The notes under the pieces are model-generated. The model was not told where the DNA came from, did not search any database, and saw nothing but the letters and a program-made list of their open reading frames with translations. A program made the translations under genes and the position numbers. Positions 22,817 through 32,661 of a DNA stretch of 64,000 nt are shown here, in pieces. Location of the stretch: NCBI GenBank assembly GCA_963708645.1, contig CAVPTA010000014.1, positions 310,001-374,000 of the forward strand. The letters run 5' to 3'. Origin of the DNA: RYN-133 sp963708645 (GTDB lineage: Bacteria > Actinomycetota > Actinomycetes > Mycobacteriales > Jatrophihabitantaceae). Numbering within the stretch: the first letter of the stretch is position 1; every line of letters begins with the position of its first letter.

Positions 22817-23138
22817 GGCCGATCGGGTTGCCGTCCGGGTCGTCGACGATCGCGACGAGTCGTCCGCCACCCACGTCGTGAGCAGCCTGCTTCTCGGTGC
22901 CGCCGGCCTCGAGCAGCGCTGTGACGGTCTCGGCGATGTCGTCGACGTGGAAGTGGCCGACCGGTCCGGTCATGCCGTTGTCATGCCCGTTCGGGACGAG
23001 GCCGAACTGCTGGTCGCCGACCTGGTACCCGACATAGAACGGCTCGTCGGTCGTCGGGCCGGTGCCGAGCAGGGCGGTGAACACCCGCTTCGACGCCTCG
23101 AGATCGCGCGACGGGTACAGCACGGTCTGCATTGCCAT
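22797..23138 (-). CDS. VOC (glyoxalase/bleomycin-resistance fold) protein
   Basis: A 113-residue paired beta-alpha-beta-beta-beta protein: LYPSRDLEASKRVFTALLG at the first module, FHVDDIAETVTALLEAGG at the second and DPDGNPIGLIQSPW at the end, all typical of VOC proteins. Metal ligands cannot be fixed confidently. It is divergent from the ECF41-type sigma factor gene (about 100 nt), an arrangement common for ECF41 regulators and their small target genes. Confidence 0.82.
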   Translation of the reverse strand: MAMQTVLYPSRDLEASKRVFTALLGTGPTTDEPFYVGYQVGDQQFGLVPNGHDNGMTGPVGHFHVDDIAETVTALLEAGGTEKQAAHDVGGGRLVAIVDDPDGNPIGLIQSPW

Positions 23139-23235
23139 GATGATCTCCTCGTGTTGGTCACATCGCGTGCGTCGCGACGGTCATGGATGTGACCACGCCG
23201 GACGAACAAACGTGACGAAGGAATGTGACCAGCAC

Positions 23236-24096
23236 ATGGGCGACGAGGGATTGACGCAACGTTTCGAGCAGCAGCGCGGCCGGCTGCACGCGGTCGCCTA
23301 CCGCATCCTCGGTTCGTCGAGCGAGGCCGACGACGCGGTGCAGGAGGCGTGGCTGCGCCTCGACCGCACCGATGTCAGCTCGGTCGCCAACCTCGAGGGC
23401 TGGCTGACGACGGTCGTCGCCCGGGTATGTCTGAACATGCTCCAGTCGCGGAGGACGCGCCGCGAAGCGCCGCTGGACGAGGTCGCTCTCGACGCCACCG
23501 AAGACCGCGCCACGGTCGACCCGGCCGACGAGGCGGTGCTCGCCGAATCGGTGGGACGGGCGATGCTGATCGTTCTCGACACCCTCTCCCCCGCCGAACG
23601 GCTCGCGTTCGTGCTGCACGACATGTTCGCGCTGCCGTTCGACGAGATCGCCCCGATCGTCGGACGAGAACCTGCCGCCGCGCGGCAGTTGGCCAGCCGG
23701 GCGCGCCGCCGCGTCGCCGGCGCCGACCCGGATGCCGAGCCCGACGCCGCGCGACATCGCGGCGTGGTCGAGGCGTTCCTCACCGCGTCACGCAGCGGCG
23801 ACTTCGCCGCGCTGGTGGCGTTGCTCGATCCGGACGCGGTCGCACGCTCGGACGACGCGACCGTCCAGACGGGCGCACCCGCAGCGGTGCGTGGCGCCGA
23901 CAACGTCGCCGCGATGTTCTCCGGCCGCGCGCGGGCAGCACGTCCGGCCCTGGTCGACGGCCGCCCCGGGCTGGCCTGGCTGGCCGGCGGGCAGCCCAAG
24001 GTGGTCTTCGATTTCACGATCGTCGATGGTGTGGTCAAGGCGATCGACCTCATCGCCGACGCCGAGGTGCTGGGGCAGCTCGAAGTGCAGGTGTGA
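23236..24096 (+). CDS. ECF41-type RNA polymerase sigma factor with SnoaL-like C-terminal domain
   Basis: 286 residues. Sigma-2 region: GRLHAVAYRILGSSSEADDA VQEAWLRL. The linker WLTTVVARVCLNMLQSRR is characteristic of group ECF41. Sigma-4 region: ERLAFVLHDMFALPFDEIAP and ARQLASRARRRV. A C-terminal NTF2/SnoaL-like domain (about 180-286) acts in this group as an internal activity regulator, so no separate anti-sigma is needed. ATG at 23236 starts at the beginning of homology; an upstream GTG at 23212 is possible. The likely target is the divergent VOC gene. Confidence 0.88.
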   Translation: MGDEGLTQRFEQQRGRLHAVAYRILGSSSEADDAVQEAWLRLDRTDVSSVANLEGWLTTVVARVCLNMLQSRRTRREAPLDEVALDATEDRATVDPADEAVLAESVGRAMLIVLDTLSPAERLAFVLHDMFALPFDEIAPIVGREPAAARQLASRARRRVAGADPDAEPDAARHRGVVEAFLTASRSGDFAALVALLDPDAVARSDDATVQTGAPAAVRGADNVAAMFSGRARAARPALVDGRPGLAWLAGGQPKVVFDFTIVDGVVKAIDLIADAEVLGQLEVQV

Positions 24097-24101
24097 CCGG
24101 C

Positions 24102-26075
24102 TCAGAACAGCCGCTCGGCGTGGCGTCGCAACGCGCGCGCCACACCCCGGAAGGTCAAGATGGCCGCGAAGGCGAGGCCGCCGAACCCAAGGATCCACAA
24201 CGCGGTCTGCACCTTGTGATCAGAGGTTGCGGCGGCCGCGACGAGTAGCAGTGCCGATGACACTGCTCCGGCGCTGCCGATCGCTGCGAGCACCGCGCGG
24301 TCGATCCAGTCGTCGACCACCAGCCGGTCGCGCCCGGCGTACCGCTCCTGCCGCACGGTGAGGCTTCCGGCGCGCAGCTGCCCGGCGATCGCCTCGGCGT
24401 GCTCCGGCAGGGTACGCAGCGCCGGCAGCAACCGCAGCACCTCGCGCTGCAGGATCTCGCGCGGCGAGCCGAACGCGTCGCGGTGTTGCTTCACGACGTC
24501 CTTGCTCGCCTCGACCATGCTGAAGCCCGGTTCGAGCACGCGCAGCGTGCCCTCGAGCGTGACCAGCGACCGACCAAGCAACGTGATGGACGCCGGCGGG
24601 CGCAGGTCGTGGCGCTGCATGATCGTCAGGACATGGCCGATCATCGCCGGGTCGAACCCGCCGGCGCTGTCGAGATCGGCGAGCGGGACGGCCAGGTCTG
24701 CTTCCAGCGAACGCAGGTCGACTGCCGATTCACTCCCGGCGAGGTCGCGCGCGGCACGAGCCAGGATGCTCGCGTCGTTGGTCGCGAAGCCCAGCGCGAT
24801 GCCGCGCAATCCGCTCAGCGCGAGCGAGCTCAGGCGCCCGACCGAACCGAAGTCGAGCAGCCAGATCGTGCCCGCTTCGTCGACCAGCAGGTTGCCCGGA
24901 TGCGGGTCGGCGTGGAACAGGCCGTCCTCGAGCACCTGACCGATGAACGAGGCGAGGACGTGCTCGGCGAGCTCGTGCCGCGTCGCCGCGCATTTCTCGA
25001 CGGCTTCCTCGTCGGCGACCGACCGGGCGTCGATCACCTCGTCCATCACGAGCACCCGACCGGTCGAGATCTGCTCGTACACCTTCGGGATCGCGATGCC
25101 GACGTCGCCGGAGCGATGGTCGCGCAACCGCATCCCGAGGTTGGCCTCGTGCTGGTAGTCGAGCTCGTCCTCGATGCCGATGATCAGTTCTTCGCACAGT
25201 TGCGCGAGGCCGATGATGCGCGCGGCCTCGACGCGCCGTTCGAGTTGGGTCGCCGCCAGCCGCAGCACGGCGGCGTCGCGGATCACGATCTCGCGCACTT
25301 CGGGACGCTGCACCTTGACCACGACCCGCGTGCCGTCGGTGAGCGTCGCGCGATGCGTCTGGCCGATCGATGCGGCGGCGAGTGGGGTCCAGTCGAATGA
25401 GGAGAAGACTTCGCCGTAGGGCGCGCCGAGTTCGGCCTCGAGCACTTCGCGCACCTGCTCGGCCGGGAACGGCTTGACGTCGGCGCGCAGGTTCGACAGC
25501 TCCGCGATCAAAACCGCCGGCAGGATGTCGCCCCGCGTCGATGCCACCTGGCCGAATTTCACGAGCATGCCGCCGGCGTCCTCGAACACCCGGCGCAGTC
25601 GCCGAGCGAGGTCGGGCGACTCGAGCGCCGACCGGCTCGCGAACCGCAGGTGCAGCAAGCCGTGCTGACGGGCGAGGCCGGCGACCTGGCGCATGCGGCC
25701 GTACGGCGCGAACGCACCCTTGACCCGGCGCACCGGGCTGAGCCAGAACGAATGATGGCCCGGCCCGCGCTCGCGCTGGGTGCGGGTCAGCAGGTCCAGC
25801 AGGATCGCGACGGGCATCGCAGCGAGGACGCCGAAGAAGATCGCGGTCGCGAACGCGGCAGCCCAGTTGTCGAATCCGGACAGGTCGAGCGAGCGGCCTT
25901 TCGACGTGTTCTTGCCGATGGCCGCCGCTGCGGCGGACACGCCGGCGATCCAGCCGACCACGCCGACGGCGACACTGTGCACCGCGCCGAGACGGATGCC
26001 GAGCAGCCGACTGCACAACCGCCCCACCGTGAACACGAACAGAGGCAGCAGAACCAGGACGAACAGCACCGTCAT
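24102..26075 (-). CDS. ABC1/UbiB-family atypical kinase
   Basis: A 657-residue membrane-associated protein. Three N-terminal hydrophobic helices (1-100), then the ABC1 kinase-like domain with KFGQVASTRGD (the KxGQ motif), LAAASIGQTHRA (Ala-rich loop), VVVKVQRPEV (ATP Lys), ELDYQHEA, HADPHPGNLL and LLDFGSVG (DFG metal motif), and two C-terminal membrane helices. Family members control quinone or prenyl-lipid biosynthesis or transport through ATPase activity. The stop is 5 nt from the convergent sigma factor stop. Confidence 0.9.
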   Translation of the reverse strand: MTVLFVLVLLPLFVFTVGRLCSRLLGIRLGAVHSVAVGVVGWIAGVSAAAAAIGKNTSKGRSLDLSGFDNWAAAFATAIFFGVLAAMPVAILLDLLTRTQRERGPGHHSFWLSPVRRVKGAFAPYGRMRQVAGLARQHGLLHLRFASRSALESPDLARRLRRVFEDAGGMLVKFGQVASTRGDILPAVLIAELSNLRADVKPFPAEQVREVLEAELGAPYGEVFSSFDWTPLAAASIGQTHRATLTDGTRVVVKVQRPEVREIVIRDAAVLRLAATQLERRVEAARIIGLAQLCEELIIGIEDELDYQHEANLGMRLRDHRSGDVGIAIPKVYEQISTGRVLVMDEVIDARSVADEEAVEKCAATRHELAEHVLASFIGQVLEDGLFHADPHPGNLLVDEAGTIWLLDFGSVGRLSSLALSGLRGIALGFATNDASILARAARDLAGSESAVDLRSLEADLAVPLADLDSAGGFDPAMIGHVLTIMQRHDLRPPASITLLGRSLVTLEGTLRVLEPGFSMVEASKDVVKQHRDAFGSPREILQREVLRLLPALRTLPEHAEAIAGQLRAGSLTVRQERYAGRDRLVVDDWIDRAVLAAIGSAGAVSSALLLVAAAATSDHKVQTALWILGFGGLAFAAILTFRGVARALRRHAERLF

Positions 26076-26139
26076 CGGACAATCCCCCCAGCGTCCGCCG
26101 CACCTCGATCAGCGACGTCACGCTATCCGACGCGGGGTC

Positions 26140-28347
26140 TCAGCAGGAGCCTTCGCCGCGCGCGATGTTCTTGTGCAGCGGCTGGTGCGCGGACGAGTCG
26201 CCGACGCCGATTCCGTAGCACCCACGGGCGACCTGGAACGCGCCCGCGCGAGTGTTCCAGTGCGAGAACGCCATCGGCGTCAGCCGCAGGTGCACGGTGG
26301 CGCTGCGGCCCGGCCGCAGGAACACCCGTTGGTAGGCCTCGAGCTGACGCGGCGGTTCACCGGTGCGGACCGGCTGATGCACGTAGAGCTGCGCGACCTG
26401 CGCTCCCGCGCGGTGCCCGGTGTTCGTGATCCGGGCGGTGACCATGACGGCTCCCCGCGCCAGCCGGTGCACACCCAACCGGCTGAACTTGAAGGTCGTG
26501 TACGACAGGCCGAACCCGAACGGGAACAGCGGCGCGATGTGCTCGGCCTGATACCACCTGTACCCGACCAGCAGGCCCTCGCTGTAATGCACCTGTGGCA
26601 CGCCGTTCTTGTTGTTCACGCCGGGGTATTGAGCCGCCGTGTGCAACGGTCCGTCCGCAAGCCGCTTGGGGAAGGTGACCGGGAGCTTGCCGGACGGGTC
26701 GGCGTCGCCGAACAGCAGCGGCGCGATCGCGTTGCCGTCGACCTGGCCGGGGTACCAGTTCTCGACCACGCCCGCGACCTTGGACAGCCACGGCATCACA
26801 ATCGGTCCGCCGCTCTGCACGACCACAATCGTGTGCGGGTTCGCGGCCGCGACCGCAGACACGAGCGCGTTCTCGTCGACCTTGTCGTAGGTGCATCCGC
26901 TGACCAGCGAGCACGTGCCGCTGTGCGCGACGAGGTCAGGACGGTCGGCGCCCTCGGTCTCGACGTCGTCGATGAACACGACTGCGACGTTCGCAGCACC
27001 GGCCGCGGTGGCGGCGGCCTGTGCACTGGTGCTCGGCGTGTACGTCACCGTGTCGCCGTTGCTGGTCGCGCGCTGGTTGATCGCCTGGTACGGGCTCACC
27101 ACACCCGACTGATAACCGAACTCCGGCACGTGGCCGGATCCGTACCCCTGGGACGCGACGGTCGCGCCCGATGGACCGGCTGCGTCGCCGATGACGGCGA
27201 TCGTGCGTCCGTGTCCGGCAAGCGGCAGGACGTTTCGCGCGTTCTTCAGCAGGACGGTGCCCTCCTCGGCAACCTGCTTGGCAGTGGCGATGCTCGCCGG
27301 TGTCGACGCGTTCGCGGACGCCGCAGTGTTGCCCTCGGCGGGTTGGTGGTCGAACAGCCCGACGCGGAACATCGTGAACAGGATCCGGTGCACCATGCCG
27401 TTCAGCACGCGCATCGGCACCTGGCCTGCCTGCACCGCGGACTTCAACTTCGAGCCGTAGTACGTGCCGGTCGGCATCTCCATGTCGAGGCCGGCCTTCG
27501 CCGACTGAACGGTCGAGTGCGTCGCCGTCCAGTCGCTCATGACCCAGCCGTTGAACTTGAACTGCCGCTCGAGGTACCGGTGCAGCAACGTCGGGTTCTG
27601 GCATGCGTACACCCCGTGGAAGCGGTTGTAAGAGCACATGACCGAGCCGACGTGGCCCTGTTGGACGGCCGCCCGGAACGCGGGAAGGTGGATCTCTTCC
27701 ATAGCCCGAACGCTGACATCCGAGCTGGCCGTCATGCGGTTGGTCTCCTGGTCGTTCACGGCGTAGTGCTTGACGGTCGCGATGACGTGGCGCGACTGGA
27801 TGCCACGGATGACACCGACCGCCGTCTGCCCGGCCAGGTACGGGTCTTCGCCCGCGTATTCGAAGTTGCGTCCGTTGAGCGGGGTGCGGGCGATGTCGAC
27901 TCCCGGCGCGAGCACGACGTTGATGCCCTTGGTGAACGCCTCGGTGCCGAGCGCGCGACCGTAGCGCTGGGTCAGGCCGCGGTCCCAGGATGCGGTCTGC
28001 GCGATCCCGTCGGGAAACGCGGTGACGAGCTGCTGTTGGTCACCCATCCCGGCCCCGGCGTCGTTGAGCGCGAGCACGGGAATGCACAGCCGGCTGTTCG
28101 CGGAGACGATCCCGGCGGCGCCGTGATTGGTCTGGTCGCTGTAGGACGACCCGGTGACCTCTTGGATCTTGTCGTCGAGCGTCATCTTCGCCATCAGTTC
28201 GGCGGTGCGCCGGGCCGGCGACTGGTGCGCGTTCAGCCATGGACAGGCCGACGACGCGGCGGCCGCGGGCGCGGCTGTGGTCGTCAACGGGGTAAGGGCG
28301 GCGGCGACCACGGCAGCGGCGGTGACGATTCGGATCAACTTGAGCAC
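26140..28347 (-). CDS. Secreted glycoside hydrolase family 3 beta-glucosidase
   Basis: 735 residues with a Sec signal peptide ending near APAAAASSA. The GH3 N-terminal barrel has LNDAGAGMG, KHYAVNDQETNR and the nucleophile Asp in GWVMSDWTATHS, followed by AGLDMEMP. The C-terminal alpha/beta domain begins with EEGTVLLKNARNVLPL. A fibronectin-III-like domain follows (FGFGLSYTTFKF, VTARITNTGHRAGAQVAQLY). It should release terminal beta-linked sugars from extracellular oligosaccharides. Transcribed alone; the UbiB gene lies downstream on the same strand, 64 nt away. Confidence 0.92.
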   Translation of the reverse strand: MLKLIRIVTAAAVVAAALTPLTTTAAPAAAASSACPWLNAHQSPARRTAELMAKMTLDDKIQEVTGSSYSDQTNHGAAGIVSANSRLCIPVLALNDAGAGMGDQQQLVTAFPDGIAQTASWDRGLTQRYGRALGTEAFTKGINVVLAPGVDIARTPLNGRNFEYAGEDPYLAGQTAVGVIRGIQSRHVIATVKHYAVNDQETNRMTASSDVSVRAMEEIHLPAFRAAVQQGHVGSVMCSYNRFHGVYACQNPTLLHRYLERQFKFNGWVMSDWTATHSTVQSAKAGLDMEMPTGTYYGSKLKSAVQAGQVPMRVLNGMVHRILFTMFRVGLFDHQPAEGNTAASANASTPASIATAKQVAEEGTVLLKNARNVLPLAGHGRTIAVIGDAAGPSGATVASQGYGSGHVPEFGYQSGVVSPYQAINQRATSNGDTVTYTPSTSAQAAATAAGAANVAVVFIDDVETEGADRPDLVAHSGTCSLVSGCTYDKVDENALVSAVAAANPHTIVVVQSGGPIVMPWLSKVAGVVENWYPGQVDGNAIAPLLFGDADPSGKLPVTFPKRLADGPLHTAAQYPGVNNKNGVPQVHYSEGLLVGYRWYQAEHIAPLFPFGFGLSYTTFKFSRLGVHRLARGAVMVTARITNTGHRAGAQVAQLYVHQPVRTGEPPRQLEAYQRVFLRPGRSATVHLRLTPMAFSHWNTRAGAFQVARGCYGIGVGDSSAHQPLHKNIARGEGSC

Positions 28348-28600
28348 GAGGGGATCAACGAGCGGGACGTCGAGCCGTTATGCGGAGTTCGTTGGCGTCG
28401 GCATGAACGCTTCCCTGCTTGTCCTCCTCGCCGGCCGGCCGCGCTCCGGCAGGGCGACGCCGGCACAGCGGCTCGAGACCGTCGTTGCGGACGTGGCCGA
28501 GCACCGACGTCGCGTCGAGAAGCGTCATCGATATGACCGACACAGCGGTCGGCGTGGCCCGCGCGATGGTCGTGGTCGGGCGCGCGGTTACGGTCACACC

Positions 28601-29215
28601 ATGACTGGTCGCACTACAGCGCACATGTCCATCTCGCTCGACGGGTTCGTCGCCGGGCCTGACCAGAGCCGCGAGAATCCTCTCGGCATCGGCGGTTTGC
28701 GGCTGCACCATTGGCACTTCGACGCCGACAAACCGGGCCACGAGATGGACGTCGCCATGCGCGACCACATCGTCCGCCCCGAGATCGGCGCATACGTGAT
28801 GGGCCGCAACATGTTCGGACCCATCCGCGGCGAGTGGGACGAGGACTGGCGCGGCTGGTGGGGTGACGAACCGCCGTACCACGCGCCCGTGTTCGTGCTC
28901 ACCCATTACCCGCACGACCCGATCGAGATGCTCGGTGGGACTACGTTCTACTTCGTCACTGACGGAATCGAATCTGCGCTGGAACAAGCGCATGCGGCGG
29001 CAGGTGATGCTGACGTCGACATCGCGGGCGGGGCGAGCGCGGTTCGGCAGGCTTTCGCCGCGAACGGACTGGACGAGGTGCTGCTCGACATAGCTCCGGT
29101 GTTGCTCGGCGCCGGCGAGAGACTGTTCGACGGCGTCGCCGATCGCCAGCTCACGCCGGTCGAGGTCGTCGCATCGCCGTACGCGACACACGTGCGATAC
29201 GAGGTAGGGCGCTAG
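28601..29215 (+). CDS. RibD C-terminal/dihydrofolate-reductase-fold protein
   Basis: 204 residues of the DHFR-like family: HMSISLDGFVAGPDQSREN near the N-terminus, IGAYVMGRNMFGPI, VFVLTHYPH, and DIAGGASAVRQAFAANGLDE for the NADPH-binding GG region, then APVLLGAGERLFDG. These small reductases are widespread in actinomycetes and their substrates are mostly unknown. ATG at 28601 is used; an in-frame ATG at 28625 is also possible. The S1 protease gene starts 2 nt after the stop. Confidence 0.85.
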   Translation: MTGRTTAHMSISLDGFVAGPDQSRENPLGIGGLRLHHWHFDADKPGHEMDVAMRDHIVRPEIGAYVMGRNMFGPIRGEWDEDWRGWWGDEPPYHAPVFVLTHYPHDPIEMLGGTTFYFVTDGIESALEQAHAAAGDADVDIAGGASAVRQAFAANGLDEVLLDIAPVLLGAGERLFDGVADRQLTPVEVVASPYATHVRYEVGR

Positions 29216-29217
29216 CG

Positions 29218-30465
29218 GTGCGTGTGCCGCGCCCGATGGCGCTTGTGTGGTGCGTCGTGGCGGCGCTCGGCCTCGCTGCAGTGCCGACAAGTGCGGCACG
29301 CAGCGCGGCCGTCCGCACAACACCGCAGCGGTTTGCGACCCTCGCGCCCGCGGTGCAGGCGCGACGGTTGCAACCGCTGCGAGCGCTCGCGAGTGCGCTC
29401 GACGACGTCGGACGGTCGAGATTCGCAAACTCCTATGCGGGTGTGCACATCGACGCAGCAGCCGGGCGCACTGTCGTCATCGCGACGACTCGCGCCAGCG
29501 CCCGTTCGATCCGCGACGCCGCACGGATCGCGCGGCCGCACTTGGCGTGGGCGTACGTCACGACGGCGCTCGCAGCGCACAGCAGGCGCGCGCTCGACGC
29601 CGCGGTCGCGCGCTACGTGAATGGCCCGCACCCGAAAAACGTCGTGTCTGTAGCTGTGTCCCCCGACCGCAACGGGATCGTCGTCGCGCTGGCCGGTCAT
29701 GGCGCGCCGGCGCGTGCGGCGCACATGGCGGCGTCGGGAATCCCGATCAGCTATCGCGTCACGGCGCGTCCCGCGGTGGCGAAGTCGTGGCGCGCGATCA
29801 AATGGCGTGACAGCGCGCCGTTCATCGGTGGTGACGTACTCACGACCGACGGCAAGCGATTCTGCACCGCAGGGCTACCGGCAATCCGCCGTTCCGACCA
29901 TCACCCCGTCCTCATCACGGCCGCGCACTGCTTCGGCATCGGCAAGCGCGTGTACACCGGCGCGGGGGTTCCGGGTCACTACGGCAACGGAAAGGTCGGC
30001 AACTACGTCGGCAAGGTCACGTCGAAGATCTTGCAGTGGGACGCAGAGATCATCGACGGCACCGGTAACGACGGCGATGTGAGCGGGACGTCGACGTGGC
30101 GCGCGCTGACGAGCCCGGCGTACTCGTACGACGGTGATTACGTCTGCCAGGCGGGCGCAGCGTCCTATTACCTCGGCCATCCCACGCCCTGCGGCATCAA
30201 GGTGACCAACGACGACATCACGTTCCGTATGGGTAGCTACTGGGTGCGCGGAGTCGAAGGCATCGACGTGCGCCACGGCTGGGGATCGCACAACGGTGAC
30301 AGCGGCGGCACGGTGTTCGCGATGCAGCCGGACGGCAAGCGTCAGGCGCGCGGCATCGTGTCAGCGGGCGGCGAGGACGGCACGCGCGACCAGCGGCGCG
30401 TCGACTGGCCCGAGGCCGTCGACATCCTCCACGGTTTCAAGCTGATGCTGAACCCGCACACCTAG
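29218..30465 (+). CDS. Secreted trypsin-like (S1) serine protease
   Basis: 415 residues with a signal peptide (about 1-27) and a pro-region to about residue 190. The catalytic triad can be placed: His237 in LITAAHCFG, Asp275 or Asp280 in WDAEIID, Ser362 in HNGDSGGTVF. Three Cys near the active site may form disulfides. A conserved pro-region before a chymotrypsin-fold domain recalls alpha-lytic-type actinomycete proteases, where it acts as a folding chaperone. GTG start, 2 nt after the DHFR-like gene. Confidence 0.87.
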   Translation: MRVPRPMALVWCVVAALGLAAVPTSAARSAAVRTTPQRFATLAPAVQARRLQPLRALASALDDVGRSRFANSYAGVHIDAAAGRTVVIATTRASARSIRDAARIARPHLAWAYVTTALAAHSRRALDAAVARYVNGPHPKNVVSVAVSPDRNGIVVALAGHGAPARAAHMAASGIPISYRVTARPAVAKSWRAIKWRDSAPFIGGDVLTTDGKRFCTAGLPAIRRSDHHPVLITAAHCFGIGKRVYTGAGVPGHYGNGKVGNYVGKVTSKILQWDAEIIDGTGNDGDVSGTSTWRALTSPAYSYDGDYVCQAGAASYYLGHPTPCGIKVTNDDITFRMGSYWVRGVEGIDVRHGWGSHNGDSGGTVFAMQPDGKRQARGIVSAGGEDGTRDQRRVDWPEAVDILHGFKLMLNPHT

Positions 30466-30475
30466 CTTCGTTCCA

Positions 30476-31366
30476 TCACGCCAACTGGTGCCACAGCCAC
30501 TGAAATGCAACGGGCAGCATCCGCAACCACAGGCCGATGCCGTGCGCGCCCGGAAGTACTTCTCCGGCGATCGACACGCCGTGTTGCTGTGCCGCCGTGC
30601 GGATCGCCGCCTGCGCTTGCAGGACATCGGCGTCGACACGCCCCGCCCCCAGCCAGCCGGACAACCCCGAGTAGCGGTGCGAGTCCAACAAGTGAACCGC
30701 GTCATGCGCATCGAAGGCGCTCTGCGATCCACCGAACAGCGCCTGCACGGTGGGCTGTTCACTGTCGTGCTCTGCGATCGACGGGCGGGCCAGCCCGGAC
30801 ATGTTCACGAATGCGCGGAACAACGTCGGATGCCGCAGCGCAAGCACTGTCGCGCACATCCCACCTTCGGACACACCCGCGATCCCCCACCGCGATGCGC
30901 GCACCGGAAAGTGGGTGCGCACGAAGTCCGGCACGTCCTCGGTGAGGTACTCCTCGGCGTTGCCGCGCGGCGAGTCCACGCACTCGGTGTCGCCGCTGTA
31001 CGTACCGTTCTCGTCCGGCATGACCACGACCGGCGCCTGCGCGTGGTGCGTCGACGCGAATCTGTCGAGAAACTGACCGATCTGCCATTTCGCGGTCCAG
31101 TCGTGCGGTGCACTCGGATTGCCGCCGAGCATCATGACGACCGGCAGTCGCGCGCCGCGATGTCGCGCGGCAGCAGGTACATAGACCAGCGCGCGGCGTG
31201 CGCGGAATCCGGAATGGGTCGCGGGGATCGACACCGTGCGGATCGTGCCGCGGTCGGCGCGGCTCAACCGGCCTCTTTCGGCGGCTCCGGGGATGAGTCC
31301 CGAGCAGGCAGCTACGCAGGTCAGCGCCGCGACCACGACCGTCCATTGCGCAAGGCGAGCGCTCAA
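30476..31366 (-). CDS. Lipoprotein esterase of the antigen-85/esterase-D-like family
   Basis: 296 residues. The N-terminus has a lipobox-like VAAC at the end of the hydrophobic stretch (VVVAALTCVAAC), suggesting a lipid-anchored surface enzyme. The alpha/beta-hydrolase nucleophile elbow is GVSEGG, an oxyanion-side segment is VVMMLGGNPS, and a late His lies in GAHGIGLW. The start is TTG at 31366, because TTGA overlaps the preceding gene's stop; no ATG or GTG fits the signal sequence. It is the second gene of an esterase pair; substrates may be cell-envelope esters. Confidence 0.82.
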   Translation of the reverse strand: MSARLAQWTVVVAALTCVAACSGLIPGAAERGRLSRADRGTIRTVSIPATHSGFRARRALVYVPAAARHRGARLPVVMMLGGNPSAPHDWTAKWQIGQFLDRFASTHHAQAPVVVMPDENGTYSGDTECVDSPRGNAEEYLTEDVPDFVRTHFPVRASRWGIAGVSEGGMCATVLALRHPTLFRAFVNMSGLARPSIAEHDSEQPTVQALFGGSQSAFDAHDAVHLLDSHRYSGLSGWLGAGRVDADVLQAQAAIRTAAQQHGVSIAGEVLPGAHGIGLWLRMLPVAFQWLWHQLA

Positions 31367-32574
31367 TGCCTTGGTAGCGAGCGTTCGCTGCGATGGGTGG
31401 TCGCGGGCTCGTGGTTGTGCGCCTGGCCTGCCAGCACCTTCGGCTTCTTGCCGGTTGTCTGGACCGTGACGCTGCGGCTTGTCACGCCACCGGCAATCGG
31501 GAAGCCCACGCGCAAGGCCGGCGGCGCGATCTGGCTCCACGCCCAGGGCAGCACCCGGGCGAATGCCGGGCCGAAGGAGTAGAAGTCGTGACTGCCCGGA
31601 TCGCGGAAGATCGTGACGCGTTCGATGCCGTGCAGCGCTGCAGCAAATGCCTGTGCACCGGCGATGTCCGCGGGGTCGTTCAGGCCGGCTGACAACCAGA
31701 ACGACGGCAGCGGCCGCGACGCAGTTGTCAGCGCGCGCGCCAGCAGCAGTGGGTCGTTCGCGTCCTCGGCCACCTGGTTGTTGTTCAGCACCTGCGCGGC
31801 GGGTCCGTCCTCGGGACGGAAGTAGCCGCTGATGATGCCCGACGCGCCCCACATGGACGGATGACGCAACGCCAGGTTCGCCGCGCAATACCCGCCGGAG
31901 GAAATCCCGGACACCGCCCACTCGGACGGAGTCGTGCTCACCCGGAACCGGCTCTCGATGTCGTGGCGCACGTCATCAGTCAGGTAGGTGTCGTCCTGAC
32001 CGTGCGAGGAGTTCAGGCACTCCTCGTACGTATGGCCCGAATAGGTCTGCGGCATGACGATGACCATCGGGCCCATCAGGTGGTGCGAGATCAACTGGTT
32101 GGCCAACGCGTCGACGTGCATGTGCACCAGCCACGAAGCGTTGTAGCTCGGCGTGCCGTGCAGCAGCTCGACCACGGGGAAGTGCGTGTGTGCATACGCA
32201 CTCTGGAAGTACTGCGGCGGCAGGTACACGTACCCGGAGCGATTGATGCCGCTCTTGGCACCGGGCAACGACACCGAGACCACCTTGCCGGCGAGCTTGG
32301 GATCGGTGCGATTGCCGATCGCTGTCGAGGTGAACTGCGCGTAGCTGCCGGTCAGGTCCGCGCTGAGCTGGCTCCACGACTGGTAGTAGCCGTAGTAGTC
32401 GTTCACGACCGCCATGCCACCGACCGTTGCGAGGGTCAGCGCGAGGACGCCCGTCCCGATGCGCGCGAAGATGTTTGCGAAGCGGACAAGCACGACGAGC
32501 GATCCGATCGCCGCCGCGAACACAACGATGACGAGCAGGGCCGAATTGGGTTCCACGTTCGAAACAATCGCCAA
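31363..32574 (-). CDS. Membrane-anchored esterase of the antigen-85-like family
   Basis: 403 residues. Two N-terminal hydrophobic helices (about 12-30 and 38-57) anchor an extracytoplasmic alpha/beta-hydrolase domain: VVELLHGTPSYNASW, nucleophile elbow SGISSGGY, and catalytic-like acid/His near GSHDFYSFG. It shares layout with mycolyltransferase/FbpA-like and related esterases, but mycolyl transfer cannot be claimed. It overlaps the lipoprotein esterase by TTGA and is divergent from the PPOX gene. Confidence 0.82.
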   Translation of the reverse strand: MAIVSNVEPNSALLVIVVFAAAIGSLVVLVRFANIFARIGTGVLALTLATVGGMAVVNDYYGYYQSWSQLSADLTGSYAQFTSTAIGNRTDPKLAGKVVSVSLPGAKSGINRSGYVYLPPQYFQSAYAHTHFPVVELLHGTPSYNASWLVHMHVDALANQLISHHLMGPMVIVMPQTYSGHTYEECLNSSHGQDDTYLTDDVRHDIESRFRVSTTPSEWAVSGISSGGYCAANLALRHPSMWGASGIISGYFRPEDGPAAQVLNNNQVAEDANDPLLLARALTTASRPLPSFWLSAGLNDPADIAGAQAFAAALHGIERVTIFRDPGSHDFYSFGPAFARVLPWAWSQIAPPALRVGFPIAGGVTSRSVTVQTTGKKPKVLAGQAHNHEPATTHRSERSLPRH

Positions 32575-32661
32575 ATCGGCTGTGGATCGGTGATGTCACT
32601 CAGCAACTGCATTGGATACCCGCAAGAGATACTGAGAATCACCCGACCGTCGGACGTTCCT

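Noticed and set aside
25780..28536. Very long plus-strand open frame (over 900 codons) opposite the GH3 gene
   Set aside because: High-GC antisense artefact. It has Arg/His/Val-rich composition with no domain, whereas the minus strand carries complete GH3 motifs.
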